64,000 nt of DNA from Rhizobiales bacterium PAR1 (GCA_002256205.1 NKIW01000003.1:310001-374000); one strand, 5' to 3'. Counted from the first letter of the stretch, positions 35,401 to 44,101 are shown. Notes: generated from the sequence alone by a model not told the origin. Program-made: numbers and translations.

Positions 35401-36105
35401 AACTTCAATGCGCCTGAACCGGTGACGCGCGCCGCCGTGCTCTATGCCTTCCGCGTGATGGTGGAGGATATGATCCCCATGAACGCGGGCTGCCTTCGTC
35501 CGGTGAAAATCATTGTGCCGGAGGGCTCGATGCTCTCGCCAAAGTACCCGGCGGCGGTGGTCGCGGGGAATGTCGAAGTGTCACAGGCGGTCACGAATTG
35601 CCTTTTCGGCGCGCTCGGCGCGATGGCCGCCGCGCAAGGCACGATGAACAACCTCACCTTCGGCAACGACACCTACCAGTATTACGAGACGATCTGTTCC
35701 GGTTCGCCCGCAGGGCCGGGCTGGAACGGCACGCCGGGCGTGCATACCCACATGACCAACTCGCGCCTGACGGACCCGGAAATCCTCGAACTCCGCTTCC
35801 CCGTCGTGCTGGAAGATTTCCACATCCGCCGCGGTTCGGGCGGGGCGGGCAAGTGGAAGGGCGGCGATGGCACGCTCCGCCGCATCCGCTTCCTTGAACG
35901 GATGGAATGCGCGCTACTCTCCGGCCATCGCCGCGTGGCACCCTTCGGGCTTGCGGGCGGCGCGGCGGGGCAGGTGGGTGTCAACAGCGTCCGGCGGCTT
36001 TCAGGCGTGATCGAGACGCTCGGCGGCTGCGATCAGACCGTGCTCGAGGCGGGCGAGGCGATCGTCATCCAGACCCCGACACCGGGCGGATACGGGGCGG
36101 CGTGA
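32404..36105 (+). CDS. Fused hydantoinase/5-oxoprolinase (HyuA-HyuB, ATP-dependent 5-oxoprolinase-like)
   Basis: 1233-residue fusion as in eukaryotic-type 5-oxoprolinase. Residues about 14-690 are the HyuA/ATPase half ([58 protein letters not shown]). Residues about 700-1233 are HyuB ([31 protein letters not shown], the HxD-type region [10 protein letters not shown], and [16 protein letters not shown]). It opens the lactam ring of 5-oxoproline, or a related hydantoin, using ATP, in the cytoplasm. Odd feature: about 26 extra residues (777-802) precede IKPGDVY, where relatives run straight on; this looks like an inserted palindromic element kept in frame. The stop is three bases from the convergent oxygenase stop. 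Confidence 0.92.
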   Translation: MAGTAGSPQKTVWNFWVDRGGTFTDIVGCDPSGKLHAKKLLSENPGVYRDAAVQGIRELLGLETGAPIPVGLVGEVRMGTTVATNALLERKGERTVLITTRGFRDALELGYQARPDIFAREIIKPELLYAETVEIIERIRTDGTIETPLDDAAAREALETLRAKGVTAIAIAFMHAYRYPAHEKRVAAIARGMGFAQVSVSHEVSPLIKLVGRGDTTVVDAYLSPILARYVTQVSEELDVARTKIRLMFMMSSGGLTAAELFQGKDAILSGPAGGVVALAETGKSAGFSRVIGFDMGGTSTDVAHFDGTFERAFETEVAGVRMRAPMMRIHTVAAGGGSILHFDGSRMRVGPDSAGASPGPACYRNGGPLAVTDANVMVGKLNPAFFPAIFGARRDEPLDVAAVQMKFADFAKAIPGKSAEEIADGFIAIAVMNMANAIKKISVERGYDVTRYALNCFGGAGGQHACLVADHLGMTEILVHPYSGLLSAYGMGLASIRSTRQMATEAPLAGDVAALVARAEAGIGEEAVREVERQGVPRAGIRLVTDLHVRYAGTDSPIAITWLSGDDAQALRARFEMAHRARFGFTDRAKAVVIEAISVEAIGGGTGFEEPSFAAPETTPAPRHSTRFFSHGAWQEAGVYLRADLAPGARFNGPAILIEPNQTIVVEPGWEARVTAKDHIVLRRCEVLRRTKAVGTEADPILLEIFNNLFMSIAEQMGVALQNTAYSVNIKERLDFSCAVFDRHARLVANAPHMPVHLGSMDRSVESIIRANVLVAGDASQRSANARPSLCEGAAAKGGKGIKPGDVYAINAPYNGGTHLPDITVCTPVFDAKGENLLFWVASRGHHADIGGIAPGSMSPLATNIEEEGVYIDNFKLVDQGAFREEALVKLLTSAKYPVRNVIQNVNDLKAQIAANAKGVAELEKMIENFGLDVVQAYMGHVQDNAAESVARVIAKLHDSSFDYEMDQGCRIKVKITVDREKREATVDFTGTSPQRSDNFNAPEPVTRAAVLYAFRVMVEDMIPMNAGCLRPVKIIVPEGSMLSPKYPAAVVAGNVEVSQAVTNCLFGALGAMAAAQGTMNNLTFGNDTYQYYETICSGSPAGPGWNGTPGVHTHMTNSRLTDPEILELRFPVVLEDFHIRRGSGGAGKWKGGDGTLRRIRFLERMECALLSGHRRVAPFGLAGGAAGQVGVNSVRRLSGVIETLGGCDQTVLEAGEAIVIQTPTPGGYGAA
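34732..34809 (+). repeat. Palindromic insert within the 5-oxoprolinase gene
   Basis: About 78 bases coding for [18 protein letters not shown] and then a Gly/Lys/Ala stretch, in a place where the family normally has only a short linker before KPGDVY. Nested inverted repeats are visible: GCGC-GAAT-GCGC (34754-34765), GCCGCC/GGCGGC around AAA (34789-34803), and CTCCC/GGGAG spanning the first half. The residues are low in hydrophobics and unlike the surrounding enzyme. It resembles palindromic intragenic elements known in other alphaproteobacteria; boundaries are approximate. Confidence 0.55.
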
Positions 36106-36108
36106 GCT

Positions 36109-37281
36109 TTAGACACCTCTCCGCACGCCGTTCATCGCGTCAGCGTAAGCCTCTTCGAACCAATTGATGCGCGTCTCATGCAGCGCGAGGCGCGGCGGCG
36201 GATCGGTGAGGCTCGCCGCTTGCTGCAACTTCTCGCAGGCCTCATTGTCTTCCATATGCACCCGCCGCGCGAAGAAGCGGAAGACCCGGTCGATGCTGAT
36301 CCACGCCAAAGCTCGCGCCGCCTTGCGCCAGCCTTGCGTCGTCTCCGGGTGCGGAATGCGGAAATAACGCGACACGGTCCGCGTTCGATCATGCGCCTCG
36401 GGGATCATCTGCAACACGATGACATACCAATAGCCTTCGCCGAGATAATTGATCGCGTGCGCAAAGGTCACGACAAGCCCGGGAAACAGCTGGAGAATGC
36501 GGTACCGCTTCGGGAAGAACAGGCCGTCCTCGCATTCACGCACCATCTGGGGCAACGATTCCGCGTTCCCGCCCCGGAAATAGGCGCTATGCGCGCCGTA
36601 GCGCTCGTAATGCGTATCGCTGCCGGGAATGTAACCCGATTTGCCGAAGGTAGAGGGGTGGATCGCGACGAGGTGATAATCGTCGAGCGAAATCTCCTTG
36701 AGATAGCGCCAGTTGGCCTTCACCTCGCATTCGAGGCGTCCTGCCTCCTTCTGCATGAAGCCGGAGACATGCTTCAGAATCGGGAATGCCGGGCCGAGCC
36801 AGCTCTCAAGGCTGGGGCCTTGAGGGTCAGCGAAACGTCCGAAAATCATCCCGCCGACCTGCGAAATTTCCACCCGCTCTAGTCGGGCGTTAATCTCGCG
36901 CGGCGTCTTGCCGAACATGTCGGGACAGTTCGGAATCCCGAGCGCCAGCCCCTCGTGATTATAGCGCCAATGGTGGAATCCGCAGACGAGCGGCCCGCTG
37001 CCCTTCTCCGCCGTCCGGAGCGGATAGGCCCGATGCGCGCACTTGTTCTCGAAGGCGGAAATTCCTTGCTCGAAGCGCTGCACGACAATCGAGCGCCCGC
37101 CGAGCAGGGCGCGGAACCAGTCATTCACCCCGGCGATCTGGTGCTCGAAACCGAGGAAGGTCCAGCATTTGCCAAGCGCCGCGCGCTCATCAGTGAAGGC
37201 TTCGGGCGAGACGCGTGCGGCGTTCATCCGGGCGCGCATCTCGGGGGGAATCGTGTCGGTCAGGGGCAGGGTGGTGCTCAT
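36109..37281 (-). CDS. Rieske 2Fe-2S ring-hydroxylating oxygenase alpha subunit family protein
   Basis: 390-residue Rieske non-heme iron oxygenase. The Rieske cluster site is CAHRAYPL then VCGFHHW (C-x-H, 16 residues, C-x2-H). The mononuclear iron histidines are in SLDDYHLVAIHPSTFG. Such proteins add oxygen to, or demethylate, aromatic or quaternary ammonium substrates using electrons from a separate reductase; no reductase or ferredoxin gene is adjacent, so the electron donor is elsewhere. The ATG at 37281 (MSTTLPL) is preferred to a TTG nine bases upstream. It follows the glyoxalase gene on the same strand with a 40-base gap. The substrate is not predictable here. Confidence 0.88.
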   Translation of the reverse strand: MSTTLPLTDTIPPEMRARMNAARVSPEAFTDERAALGKCWTFLGFEHQIAGVNDWFRALLGGRSIVVQRFEQGISAFENKCAHRAYPLRTAEKGSGPLVCGFHHWRYNHEGLALGIPNCPDMFGKTPREINARLERVEISQVGGMIFGRFADPQGPSLESWLGPAFPILKHVSGFMQKEAGRLECEVKANWRYLKEISLDDYHLVAIHPSTFGKSGYIPGSDTHYERYGAHSAYFRGGNAESLPQMVRECEDGLFFPKRYRILQLFPGLVVTFAHAINYLGEGYWYVIVLQMIPEAHDRTRTVSRYFRIPHPETTQGWRKAARALAWISIDRVFRFFARRVHMEDNEACEKLQQAASLTDPPPRLALHETRINWFEEAYADAMNGVRRGV

Positions 37282-37321
37282 GGCGGGCAATGGTGCACTG
37301 CCACGAGCCGCCTCGCAACCC

Positions 37322-37765
37322 TTACCAGCTGCCGATATTCGGCATGCTCGCCCAAGGCTCGGCGATCGGGAGGTTATCGCCGGTCTGGAGCAGCTCGATC
37401 GAAATCCAGTCGGGCGATTTCACGAACGCCATGCGGCCCTCGCGCGGCGGACGGTTGATCGTCACGCCGGCCTTTTGCAGCCGCTCGCAGGTCTCGTAGA
37501 TATTATCGACGCGGTAGGCGAGGTGGCCGAAGTTGCGCCCGCCGGTATATTCCTCGTCATCCCAGTTGTAGGTCAGCTCGACTTCCTTGGATCGGGTTTC
37601 CTTGGCGTGCTCGACGTCGCCGGGCGCGGCGAGAAAAATCAGCGTGAAGCGGCCTTTCTCGTTGTCGACGCGGCGGGTTTCGACGAGCCCGAGGGCATCG
37701 CGCCAGAAGGCGAGGCTCTGATCGATATTCCGGATGCGCACCATCGTGTGCAGATATTCCATCAT
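37322..37765 (-). CDS. gloA: Lactoylglutathione lyase (glyoxalase I), VOC family
   Basis: 147-residue metalloenzyme that converts the methylglyoxal-glutathione hemithioacetal to S-lactoylglutathione. It aligns well by eye with E. coli GloA; the four metal ligands are His in YLHTMVRI, Glu in VELTYNW, His in NFGHLAYRV and Glu in ISIELLQ. It is slightly longer than E. coli GloA, through its C-terminus. Two adjacent ATGs (37765 and 37762) are possible starts; AAGGG lies upstream. Cotranscription with the Rieske gene is likely from strand and spacing. KDPG aldolase, a source of pyruvate and triose, is divergent from it. Confidence 0.92.
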   Translation of the reverse strand: MMEYLHTMVRIRNIDQSLAFWRDALGLVETRRVDNEKGRFTLIFLAAPGDVEHAKETRSKEVELTYNWDDEEYTGGRNFGHLAYRVDNIYETCERLQKAGVTINRPPREGRMAFVKSPDWISIELLQTGDNLPIAEPWASMPNIGSW

Positions 37766-37873
37766 GAAAACCCTTGTACTGCTTGCCTCGGAGAAGGCAC
37801 CTGAGGATAACTCGATCTGGAACATAGGCCATCCGGCCCGTGCCACAAGCTCTTCCGCCGATAAGGTTCCCGC

Positions 37874-38506
37874 ATGTCCACGCTTCCCCGTTTCTCCCCC
37901 TTGCTTGGCGCGGCGCGCGTCATCCCGGTTTTGACCCTCGAAACGGTGGAAGAAGCCGTGCCGCTCGCCGAAGCACTGCGTGACGGCGGCATCACCGTGA
38001 TCGAGGTCACGCTGCGCACCAAGGCGGCGCTGAAAGCCTGCGAAGCCATCGCGAAGCATTGCACCGGCGTCGTGCTCGGCATCGGCACCGTGCTGGTCCC
38101 TTCGCAGGTGAAGGAAGCGAAGGACGCCGGCGCGCAATTCCTCGTGACCCCCGGCACCTCTGAAAAGCTCGGCCTCGCCGTCGCCGAAAGCGGGCTCGCC
38201 GCCCTTCCGGGCGCGGCCACCGTCTCCGAAATGGTTGCGCTGATGGAAATGGGCTTCCACGAACTCAAATTCTTCCCCGCCGAAGCGGCCGGCGGCATCA
38301 ACTATCTCAAGTCCGTTGCCGGTCCGCTGGCCGAGTTGAAATTCTGCCCGACCGGCGGCATTTCCGCCGCCAATGCCAACGCCTATCTCGCGCTTGGGAA
38401 TGTGATGTGCGTCGGCGGTTCATGGATCACGCCCAAGGCCGCAGTCGACGCAAAGAACTGGGCCGAAATTACCCGCCTTGCCGCAGAGGCCGCCAAACTC
38501 GGCTGA
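37874..38506 (+). CDS. eda: 2-dehydro-3-deoxy-phosphogluconate aldolase (KDPG/KHG aldolase)
   Basis: 210-residue class I aldolase that splits KDPG into pyruvate and glyceraldehyde 3-phosphate in the Entner-Doudoroff pathway. Visible: the catalytic Glu in IEVTLRT, the GIGTVL and FLVTPGTS strands, the Schiff-base lysine in HELKFFPAEAAGG and the phosphate site CPTGGISAANA. The length is exactly typical. Other Entner-Doudoroff genes (edd, zwf, pgl) are not adjacent, so it is a stand-alone gene. The divergent neighbour is glyoxalase I. Confidence 0.95.
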   Translation: MSTLPRFSPLLGAARVIPVLTLETVEEAVPLAEALRDGGITVIEVTLRTKAALKACEAIAKHCTGVVLGIGTVLVPSQVKEAKDAGAQFLVTPGTSEKLGLAVAESGLAALPGAATVSEMVALMEMGFHELKFFPAEAAGGINYLKSVAGPLAELKFCPTGGISAANANAYLALGNVMCVGGSWITPKAAVDAKNWAEITRLAAEAAKLG

Positions 38507-38746
38507 TTTTGGCGGGCGAAATAAAGCCGACAAAAGTCGCGGTGGATATTTTGCTGTGGTCTGCTCGCCGGGCTTCGTTTTGGGATTGCCGAAAACCCCG
38601 GATTGAATGCTATGGTTAACGAAGGAGAAAGATTCGTTGTGCGTCTGGCTCTCTCCAGGGTCCTTTTTTGAAGGGCTTCGGGGGAGGGAAGAGGGGCCCG
38701 GCGGATCTGCCAGGAAGCCTATTTTCAATGCGGGCCGCGTGTATCA

Positions 38747-39358
38747 ATGAGTGATGATTTCATCGCCAAGGGATTTGGCAGTCGCTTCATGGCCCCCGGT
38801 GTCGGGGCCGATGCGGAAGCACGACAGGATGATCAGCCGCTCGATCTCGTCGAGATTTCCGGGCGCATCAAGTGGTTCGATGTATCGAAAGGCTTCGGCT
38901 TTATCGTACCGGACAACGGAATGCCGGATATCCTGCTACATGTCAGCTGCCTGCGCCGGGATGGCTACCAGTCCGCCCCGGAAGGCGCGCGCATCACCTG
39001 CGAGGTGATGGAGCGGCATCGCGGCTATCAGGCCTTCCGTATTCTCTCGATGGATATGACAACCGCTACGCATCCGTCGCAGTTGCCGCCCGCGCGCACC
39101 CATGTTCAGGTCACGCCGACCGGGGGCTACGAGCGCGTGGTGGTCAAGTGGTTTAACCGTCTACGCGGGTTCGGGTTCGTTACCCGCGGCGATGGCTCAG
39201 AGGATATTTTTGTTCATATGGAAACCCTGCGCCGGACCGGCATTGCCGAGCTGACGCCAGGCGAGACGGTGTTTGTGCGTTTCGGCAATGGCCCCAAGGG
39301 GCTCATGGCTGCGGAAGTCCGTCTGCCTGAACACGGGAATCCCCCCAGTTCACATTGA
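38747..39358 (+). CDS. Cold-shock protein with two cold-shock domains
   Basis: 203-residue protein with two CspA-type RNA/DNA-binding domains. The first (about 44-112) has GRIKWFDVSKGFGFIVPDNG, the second (about 127-197) has VVVKWFNRLRGFGFV and DIFVHMETLRR; both keep the aromatic KWF and GFGFV nucleic-acid-binding motifs. Double-domain Csp proteins of this length are typical of Hyphomicrobiales. No strong ribosome site precedes the ATG; a long leader (38507-38746) may carry regulation, as in cold-shock genes generally. The DUF192 gene follows 24 bases later and is probably in the same transcript. Confidence 0.93.
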   Translation: MSDDFIAKGFGSRFMAPGVGADAEARQDDQPLDLVEISGRIKWFDVSKGFGFIVPDNGMPDILLHVSCLRRDGYQSAPEGARITCEVMERHRGYQAFRILSMDMTTATHPSQLPPARTHVQVTPTGGYERVVVKWFNRLRGFGFVTRGDGSEDIFVHMETLRRTGIAELTPGETVFVRFGNGPKGLMAAEVRLPEHGNPPSSH

Positions 39359-39382
39359 TGCGGCAATAGCCGCGAGGCTCAC

Positions 39383-39946
39383 ATGCCCGAAGAACACAAG
39401 AAAACACCTGTCGCCGGTCATGGCTTTATGACCAAAGAGCGCATGATCCTTGCCGGGATCGTCGTAGTTTTGCTGGTGGTCGTCGCAATCTCGCTGACGA
39501 CGAATCTCAGCCGCATGAGCGACAAGTGGGATGAAGCCAACCGAACCGGGCAGCCGACACAGGCCCAGGTCAAGATGGAGTCGATCGAGGTCGTCTCGGG
39601 TGAGCGCCGCCATCGGTTCATGGTCGAGGTGATGAAGACCGACGCGGATCGAGCGCGCGGTTTGATGTTCCGGTCGTCGATGCCGCAGGACAACGGGATG
39701 CTGTTCGATTTCGGACAGGACCAGATGGTCACGATGTGGATGAAGAATACCTACCTGTCGCTGGATATGGTCTTCATTTTTGCCGATGGGCGCATCCACC
39801 GCATCGAGAGCCGCACCGAGCCGCAGTCCGAAAAGACCATTGCCTCCGGCGTGCCGGTCCGGGCCGTGCTGGAGCTGAATGCGAATGTCGCGAGCCGACT
39901 GAACCTCAAGCCGGGGGACAAGATCGTCCATCCAATGTTCCGCTAA
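39383..39946 (+). CDS. DUF192 family protein, membrane-anchored
   Basis: 187-residue protein. A single transmembrane helix (about 16-38, ILAGIVVVLLVVVAI) anchors a periplasmic DUF192 domain with RARGLMFRSSMPQDNGMLF, VTMWMKNTYLSLDMVFI and VLELNANVASRLNLKPGD. Function of DUF192 is unknown. It follows the double cold-shock gene and precedes tRNA-Pro and the complex I subunit gene, an order common in related genomes as far as I recall. Confidence 0.9.
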   Translation: MPEEHKKTPVAGHGFMTKERMILAGIVVVLLVVVAISLTTNLSRMSDKWDEANRTGQPTQAQVKMESIEVVSGERRHRFMVEVMKTDADRARGLMFRSSMPQDNGMLFDFGQDQMVTMWMKNTYLSLDMVFIFADGRIHRIESRTEPQSEKTIASGVPVRAVLELNANVASRLNLKPGDKIVHPMFR

Positions 39947-40037
39947 AATCACTCATCACATAAACCTTGTCTGGTTGTGCTTGTCGTCGCCGCTTCGGCG
40001 TGTTAGCCGGAAGCCGGATCGTTTCGTTCGTTCCAAT

Positions 40038-40114
40038 CGGGGCATAGCGCAGCCTGGTAGCGCGATAGTTTTGGGTACTATAGGTCGTTGGTTCGAATCC
40101 AGCTGCCCCGACCA
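40038..40114 (+). tRNA. tRNA-Pro (anticodon TGG)
   Basis: 77-base cloverleaf: acceptor CGGGGCA/TGCCCCG, D arm GCGC/GCGC, anticodon stem ATAGT/ACTAT with loop TTTGGGT (TGG), T arm GTTGG/CCAGC with TTCGAAT, discriminator A and an encoded CCA. Confidence 0.97.
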
Positions 40115-40187
40115 AACCCACCCGGCAGGCCTGCCTCGCCGGTGTCTGGAAGACCGAAGCGGCTTGAAGTAGGAAAGGCCCTTTTCG

Positions 40188-40496
40188 ATGACGGCACGCA
40201 TTTACCGCCCCGCGAAAACAGCGATGCAATCTGGCACCGCGAAGACGACGCGGTGGCTGCTGGAATTCGTTCCCGATGCGCAGACGCGCTCCATCGAGCC
40301 GTTGATGGGCTGGACCAGCTCGGTCGATACCCTGGCACAGGTCAAGCTCTGGTTCGACACCAAGGAAGAGGCCATTGCCTACGCGGCGAAGAGTGGTATC
40401 GCCTGCAAGGTCGAGGAGCCAAAAGAGGCGTTGCGCCGCCCGATGGCCTATTCGGACAATTTCAAGTCCGATCGCATCGGCACCTGGACGCACTGA
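40188..40496 (+). CDS. NADH dehydrogenase accessory subunit, NDUFS4-like (ETC complex I)
   Basis: 102-residue homologue of the mitochondrial 18-kDa/NDUFS4 subunit, an accessory subunit of alphaproteobacterial respiratory complex I. Family marks are [26 protein letters not shown], the [11 protein letters not shown] block and the C-terminal [19 protein letters not shown]. It binds at the base of the peripheral arm in mitochondria. It stands alone between two tRNA genes, away from the nuo operon, which is usual for this gene. AGGAAAGG lies upstream of the ATG. Confidence 0.94.
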   Translation: MTARIYRPAKTAMQSGTAKTTRWLLEFVPDAQTRSIEPLMGWTSSVDTLAQVKLWFDTKEEAIAYAAKSGIACKVEEPKEALRRPMAYSDNFKSDRIGTWTH

Positions 40497-40615
40497 GCGG
40501 TCTTCGCGGGAAACCCTCGATAGATCAAGGCGTTGCGGTATTGGACATCAAGCGCGCGCAACTTGGGCATGATATTCTCAAAAAACACACCCGGAGAGTG
40601 AGGTATCTCTCCGCC

Positions 40616-40692
40616 GGCCCCTTAGCTCAGCTGGATAGAGCACGTGCCTTCTAAGCATGAGGTCGCAGGTTCGAACCCTGCAGGGGTCGCCA
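40616..40692 (+). tRNA. tRNA-Arg (anticodon TCT)
   Basis: 77-base cloverleaf: acceptor GGCCCCT/AGGGGTC, D arm GCTC/GAGC, anticodon stem CGTGC/GCATG with loop CTTCTAA (TCT), T arm GCAGG/CCTGC, discriminator G and encoded CCA. Confidence 0.97.
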
Positions 40693-41142
40693 AAACCTTA
40701 TGGTTATCAAAATCTTACAGCGTGATTTTGATAACAAGATTCAAGGGCTTCATGTGCCCTCTGAACGACTTCACAGATTGATTCCGGCATTTCAGGCCTG
40801 ACGGATCTGTTCATCCCATCTGGGAGAAAGCCGCCACAATACCCTCATCCGGGATTCCTTTCGGACTCTCAGGATTTGCCATCGAGATTCGGGGAGAATG
40901 AACCGCCCAAAGCCCTTTCTGGCTTGAAACACGAGGCCGGAAAGCGCACATAGACGCCACCGGAAGAAGCCTTCTGCTTGTGCTATCAGCTCTTGATTCC
41001 CTTGATGAATCGGATCGGGCCTGCGGGTCAAGCGAAAAAATTCCCGCTGTCTGTCGGCGCGCCGCGCTGATATCTGGCGGATCGATAGACCATCACGCCG
41101 CGCGGGAACCCGCCTTCCCGGACTGGTGACGGAGTACATTTC
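40693..41142. other. 450-base gap after tRNA-Arg, with a 12-bp inverted repeat
   Basis: No gene recognised. A perfect 12-base-pair inverted repeat (40703-40714 with 40724-40735, 9-base loop) starts 10 bases after the tRNA. It lacks a T-run, so it may be a processing or weak termination structure, or a regulator site. The rest probably holds the promoter of the glycosyltransferase operon. Confidence 0.5.
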
Positions 41143-42891
41143 ATGATGCGACATGCGGTCACCGCGCTCCTGCAACACGATTGGCGCGGCATGGTCTTTG
41201 CGCTCACGCGCAGCCATCTCAGGGCGGTGCTGGCTCTGACCGTCATCGCCTTCTGCTTCTTCGCGCCGGGCCAGTTCAGCCTCCAGCCGATGGATCGTGA
41301 TGAACCGCGTTTCGCGCAGGCCTCCAAGCAGATGCTGGAAACCAGCGACTTCGTTGACATCCGGTTTCAGGAAGAGGCGCGCCACAAGAAGCCTGTCGGG
41401 ATCTACTGGTTGCAAGCCGCGAGCGTCCGCATCGGGCAGGCGCTTGGCGTCGAGGATGCGCGCCGTACCATCGGACTCTACCGCATTCCCTCGCTGATCG
41501 GCGCCATCGCCATGGTGCTGCTGACCTACTGGGCGGCGCTTGCTTTCCTCTCTCGTGAAGGCGCGCTGCTGGCGGCGTTGATGATGGCGGGCTCCGTATT
41601 GCTCGGCGTCGAGGCAAGGCTCGGCAAGACCGATGCCGTGCTCGGTGCGCTGAGCGTCGCGAGCCTCGGGTTTCTGGCACGCGCCTATTTTGCCTGGCGC
41701 GCGCCGGGCATCGCGCCGATGCTGGAGCGTCGCCACCTGATCCTGTTCTGGCTGGCGATGGGAGCGGCTGTTCTGATCAAGGGGCCGATCACGCCGCTGA
41801 TCGTCATCCTCGCGCTGGTGGTGCTCGCTTTCCGCGATCGCACGCTGCATTGGGCAATGAACCTGCGCCCCGGCCTCGGTGCGTTGATCGTTGGCCTCGT
41901 GGTCTTGCCGTGGCTCGTGCTGATTCTTATGAAAACAGGCGGCAGTTTCTTTGCCGATTCGGTGGGCAAGGACATGCTCGCCAAGGTCGGCGGCGCACAG
42001 GAAAAGCATGGTGCACCTCCGGGCTCTTACCTCGGGATTTTCTGGCTCACGTTCTGGCCAGCCGCGCCGCTGGTTCTGCTGGCGCTGCCTTTCGCCTGGC
42101 GGGAACGCCGCGACGATGGTGTCGCGTTGCTGCTCGCGTGGATTGTCCCGTTCTGGCTGATTCTGGAAGCGGTGCCGACAAAACTGCCGCATTATGTCCT
42201 GCCGCTTTATCCGGCGATTGCGATCCTCGTGATGCTCGCGGCGGAACGTTCCGGTTTTCTCCGGTCACGCTGGGCGTTGGTGCTCTCGGCGCTCCTGTTG
42301 GTGCTGGTCCCGTTGGTGTTCCTTGTTGGCGCGCCGGGGTTGTTCCTGCTGCTGGAGGAGGGGCCGTTCTGGTCGCGCCTGCCGACGCAGGCGTTGCCTT
42401 TCCTGCTGATCGCCGCCGGTCTCGGCGTGATGGCGGCGCTGCGGCTCGGTTATTTTGAAAAACCGATCCGTGCGCTGGTGGTGGCGCTCTTTGCCTCGTT
42501 CAGCCTCACGCTGGCGGCCTATCCCTTCGGCCTGCCGAAGCTCAGTGCCTTCAACCTCTCGCCGCGTCTCGCTGCGGCGGCGAAGGCTTCTGGCTGCGAG
42601 AAGCCGGCCTATGCCACCGTGGGCTATCGCGAACCTAGCCTCGTCTTCCTGACCGACACGGCGCTTGCCATGCCGGATGCGGCAGGTGCAGCGGCTTTCT
42701 TTGACAAGGAGGGCGTGGGTTGTCGCATCGCCTTTGTCGAGAAGGCTTCTGAGGCAGAGTTCAAGGCTGCATTGAAGGGGGCGAGCGCTCCGGTTTTGCT
42801 GACCCGCGTTTCGGGCGTCAACATCAATGCGGCTGTCGACAAGCAACGCAAGTTGCGCATCCTCGACATCGGCGTGTATGTGCGGCGCTGA
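41143..42891 (+). CDS. GT39/ArnT-like membrane glycosyltransferase
   Basis: 582-residue polytopic membrane enzyme of the ArnT/PMT (GT-C) class that moves a sugar from an undecaprenyl-phosphate carrier to an envelope acceptor. The catalytic first periplasmic loop has PMDRDEPRFAQASKQMLET, with the acidic DE pair, then EEARHKKPVGIYWLQAAS; many hydrophobic helices follow. It is the first of three adjacent genes with an ArnC/DPM1-like polyprenyl-phosphate glycosyltransferase and a LAB_N protein, which together form a lipid A or envelope sugar-modification set. In rhizobia comparable genes add galacturonic acid (Rgt proteins); the sugar here is unknown. Confidence 0.88.
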   Translation: MMRHAVTALLQHDWRGMVFALTRSHLRAVLALTVIAFCFFAPGQFSLQPMDRDEPRFAQASKQMLETSDFVDIRFQEEARHKKPVGIYWLQAASVRIGQALGVEDARRTIGLYRIPSLIGAIAMVLLTYWAALAFLSREGALLAALMMAGSVLLGVEARLGKTDAVLGALSVASLGFLARAYFAWRAPGIAPMLERRHLILFWLAMGAAVLIKGPITPLIVILALVVLAFRDRTLHWAMNLRPGLGALIVGLVVLPWLVLILMKTGGSFFADSVGKDMLAKVGGAQEKHGAPPGSYLGIFWLTFWPAAPLVLLALPFAWRERRDDGVALLLAWIVPFWLILEAVPTKLPHYVLPLYPAIAILVMLAAERSGFLRSRWALVLSALLLVLVPLVFLVGAPGLFLLLEEGPFWSRLPTQALPFLLIAAGLGVMAALRLGYFEKPIRALVVALFASFSLTLAAYPFGLPKLSAFNLSPRLAAAAKASGCEKPAYATVGYREPSLVFLTDTALAMPDAAGAAAFFDKEGVGCRIAFVEKASEAEFKAALKGASAPVLLTRVSGVNINAAVDKQRKLRILDIGVYVRR

Positions 42892-42910
42892 TCTTTTGGG
42901 AGAGCCGCCT

Positions 42911-43687
42911 GTGGCGAACGAGAACCAGACTGAAGCGCCGCTGATTTCGGTGGTGGTGCCGGTGAAGAACGAAGAGGGCAACGTCGCGCCGCTGATCGCG
43001 GAGATCGCGGCGGCGCTGGACTCGCCTGTGGCCGTTGAGGCCGGCATGACCTACGAGATGATTTTCGTGGATGACGGCTCGACCGATACCACGGGCACGA
43101 TCCTTTCGAACCTGCGCGGTACCTATCCAACCCTGCGTCAGCTTCGCCACGCGGCGAGTGGCGGGCAGTCGGCGGCGATCCGCTCCGGCGTGCGGGCCGC
43201 GCGCGGTACCTATATCACGACGCTCGACGGCGACGGCCAGAACAACCCGGCCTTCATCCCCGCGATGATCTCGATCCTGAAGACCGATCCCACCATCGGC
43301 ATCGTGCAGGGCCAGCGCGTCGGGCGAAAGGATACTGCCTTCAAGCGCTGGCAGTCGCGGCAGGCCAACCGCATTCGCGGCGCGATCCTGAAGGACGGTA
43401 CGCGCGATACCGGCTGCGGCCTGAAAGCCTTTCCGCGTGAGGCCTACCTCAAGCTGCCGTATTTCGATGCGATTCATCGTTTCATGCCAGCGCTCGTGAA
43501 GCGCGAGGGCTATACCATCGCGCATCTCGACGTGATCGACCGCCCGCGCCATACCGGCGTGTCGAATTACGGCTTCTGGGGACGTCTCAAGGTCGGCGTA
43601 CTCGACCTTGCCGGTGTCTGGTGGCTCCTCAAGCGCAAGAAGCCGACGCCGGCCGTTCAAGAAATCACTGGAACGGAGATCGTCTGA
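42911..43687 (+). CDS. GT2 polyprenyl-phosphate glycosyltransferase (ArnC/DPM1-like)
   Basis: 258-residue family 2 glycosyltransferase that loads a nucleotide sugar onto a polyprenyl phosphate. Motifs: ISVVVPVKNEEGNVAPLI, MIFVDDGSTDTTG, GGQSAAIRSGVRAARG, the DxD-type TTLDGDGQNNP, and DTGCGLKAFPREAY. It lacks the two C-terminal helices of E. coli ArnC and so resembles soluble DPM1-type enzymes. The start is GTG at 42911 (VANENQT), supported by GGGAGAG seven bases upstream; a longer frame upstream overlaps the ArnT-like gene and is not conserved-looking. Its stop overlaps the next gene. Confidence 0.9.
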   Translation: MANENQTEAPLISVVVPVKNEEGNVAPLIAEIAAALDSPVAVEAGMTYEMIFVDDGSTDTTGTILSNLRGTYPTLRQLRHAASGGQSAAIRSGVRAARGTYITTLDGDGQNNPAFIPAMISILKTDPTIGIVQGQRVGRKDTAFKRWQSRQANRIRGAILKDGTRDTGCGLKAFPREAYLKLPYFDAIHRFMPALVKREGYTIAHLDVIDRPRHTGVSNYGFWGRLKVGVLDLAGVWWLLKRKKPTPAVQEITGTEIV

Positions 43688-44034
43688 TGCTCATCCAGTT
43701 CTCGCAAGGGCTGAACACCTTCCTGCATGACGTTTTCGTCTCGAATTTTACCTGGTGGGCGGCTTTCGGCATTTTCGGCCAACTCCTGTTCGCCGCGCGC
43801 TTCATCGTGCAGTGGATTGCCTCTGAGCGGGCTGGGCGCTCGGTGATCCCGCTTGCGTTCTGGTTTTTCTCGATTGGCGGCGCGGGTATCGTGCTCGCCT
43901 ATGGCATTCAGAAGCGAGACCCGGTGATCATCCTCGGCCAAGCGCTGTCGTTCTTCATCTACTTCCGCAATCTCGCACTGATCGCCAAGGAGCGCCGCGC
44001 TCGTGGCAAGGTGACGATCGAGGGCGGCGAATAG
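43687..44034 (+). CDS. Lipid-A-disaccharide synthase N-terminal (LAB_N) domain protein
   Basis: 115-residue small membrane protein with about three helices. It matches the LAB_N domain (FGQLLFAARFIVQWIASERA, then SVIPLAFWFFSIGGAGIVLA and IYFRNLALI). The domain is found alone beside ArnC-like glycosyltransferases and probably assists carrier-lipid handling or flipping, though its exact job is unproved. The start overlaps the preceding stop by one base (TGATG), so the two proteins are translationally coupled and likely form a pair. Confidence 0.9.
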   Translation: MLIQFSQGLNTFLHDVFVSNFTWWAAFGIFGQLLFAARFIVQWIASERAGRSVIPLAFWFFSIGGAGIVLAYGIQKRDPVIILGQALSFFIYFRNLALIAKERRARGKVTIEGGE

Positions 44035-44040
44035 CCCAAT

Positions 44041-44070
44041 AAAAAACCCGCCCGGTTTTCACCGGACGGG
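44041..44070 (-). terminator. Intrinsic terminator of the cystathionine lyase gene
   Basis: Read on the minus strand: a 10-base-pair stem with one wobble and a GAAA loop, followed by six T (44046-44041). It begins 32 bases past the metC-like stop. The plus strand lacks a T-run, so it serves mainly the minus-strand gene. Confidence 0.8.
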
Positions 44071-44101
44071 CCTTGGCTTTGCCAGCCGAAACAGGGTGGC
44101 T

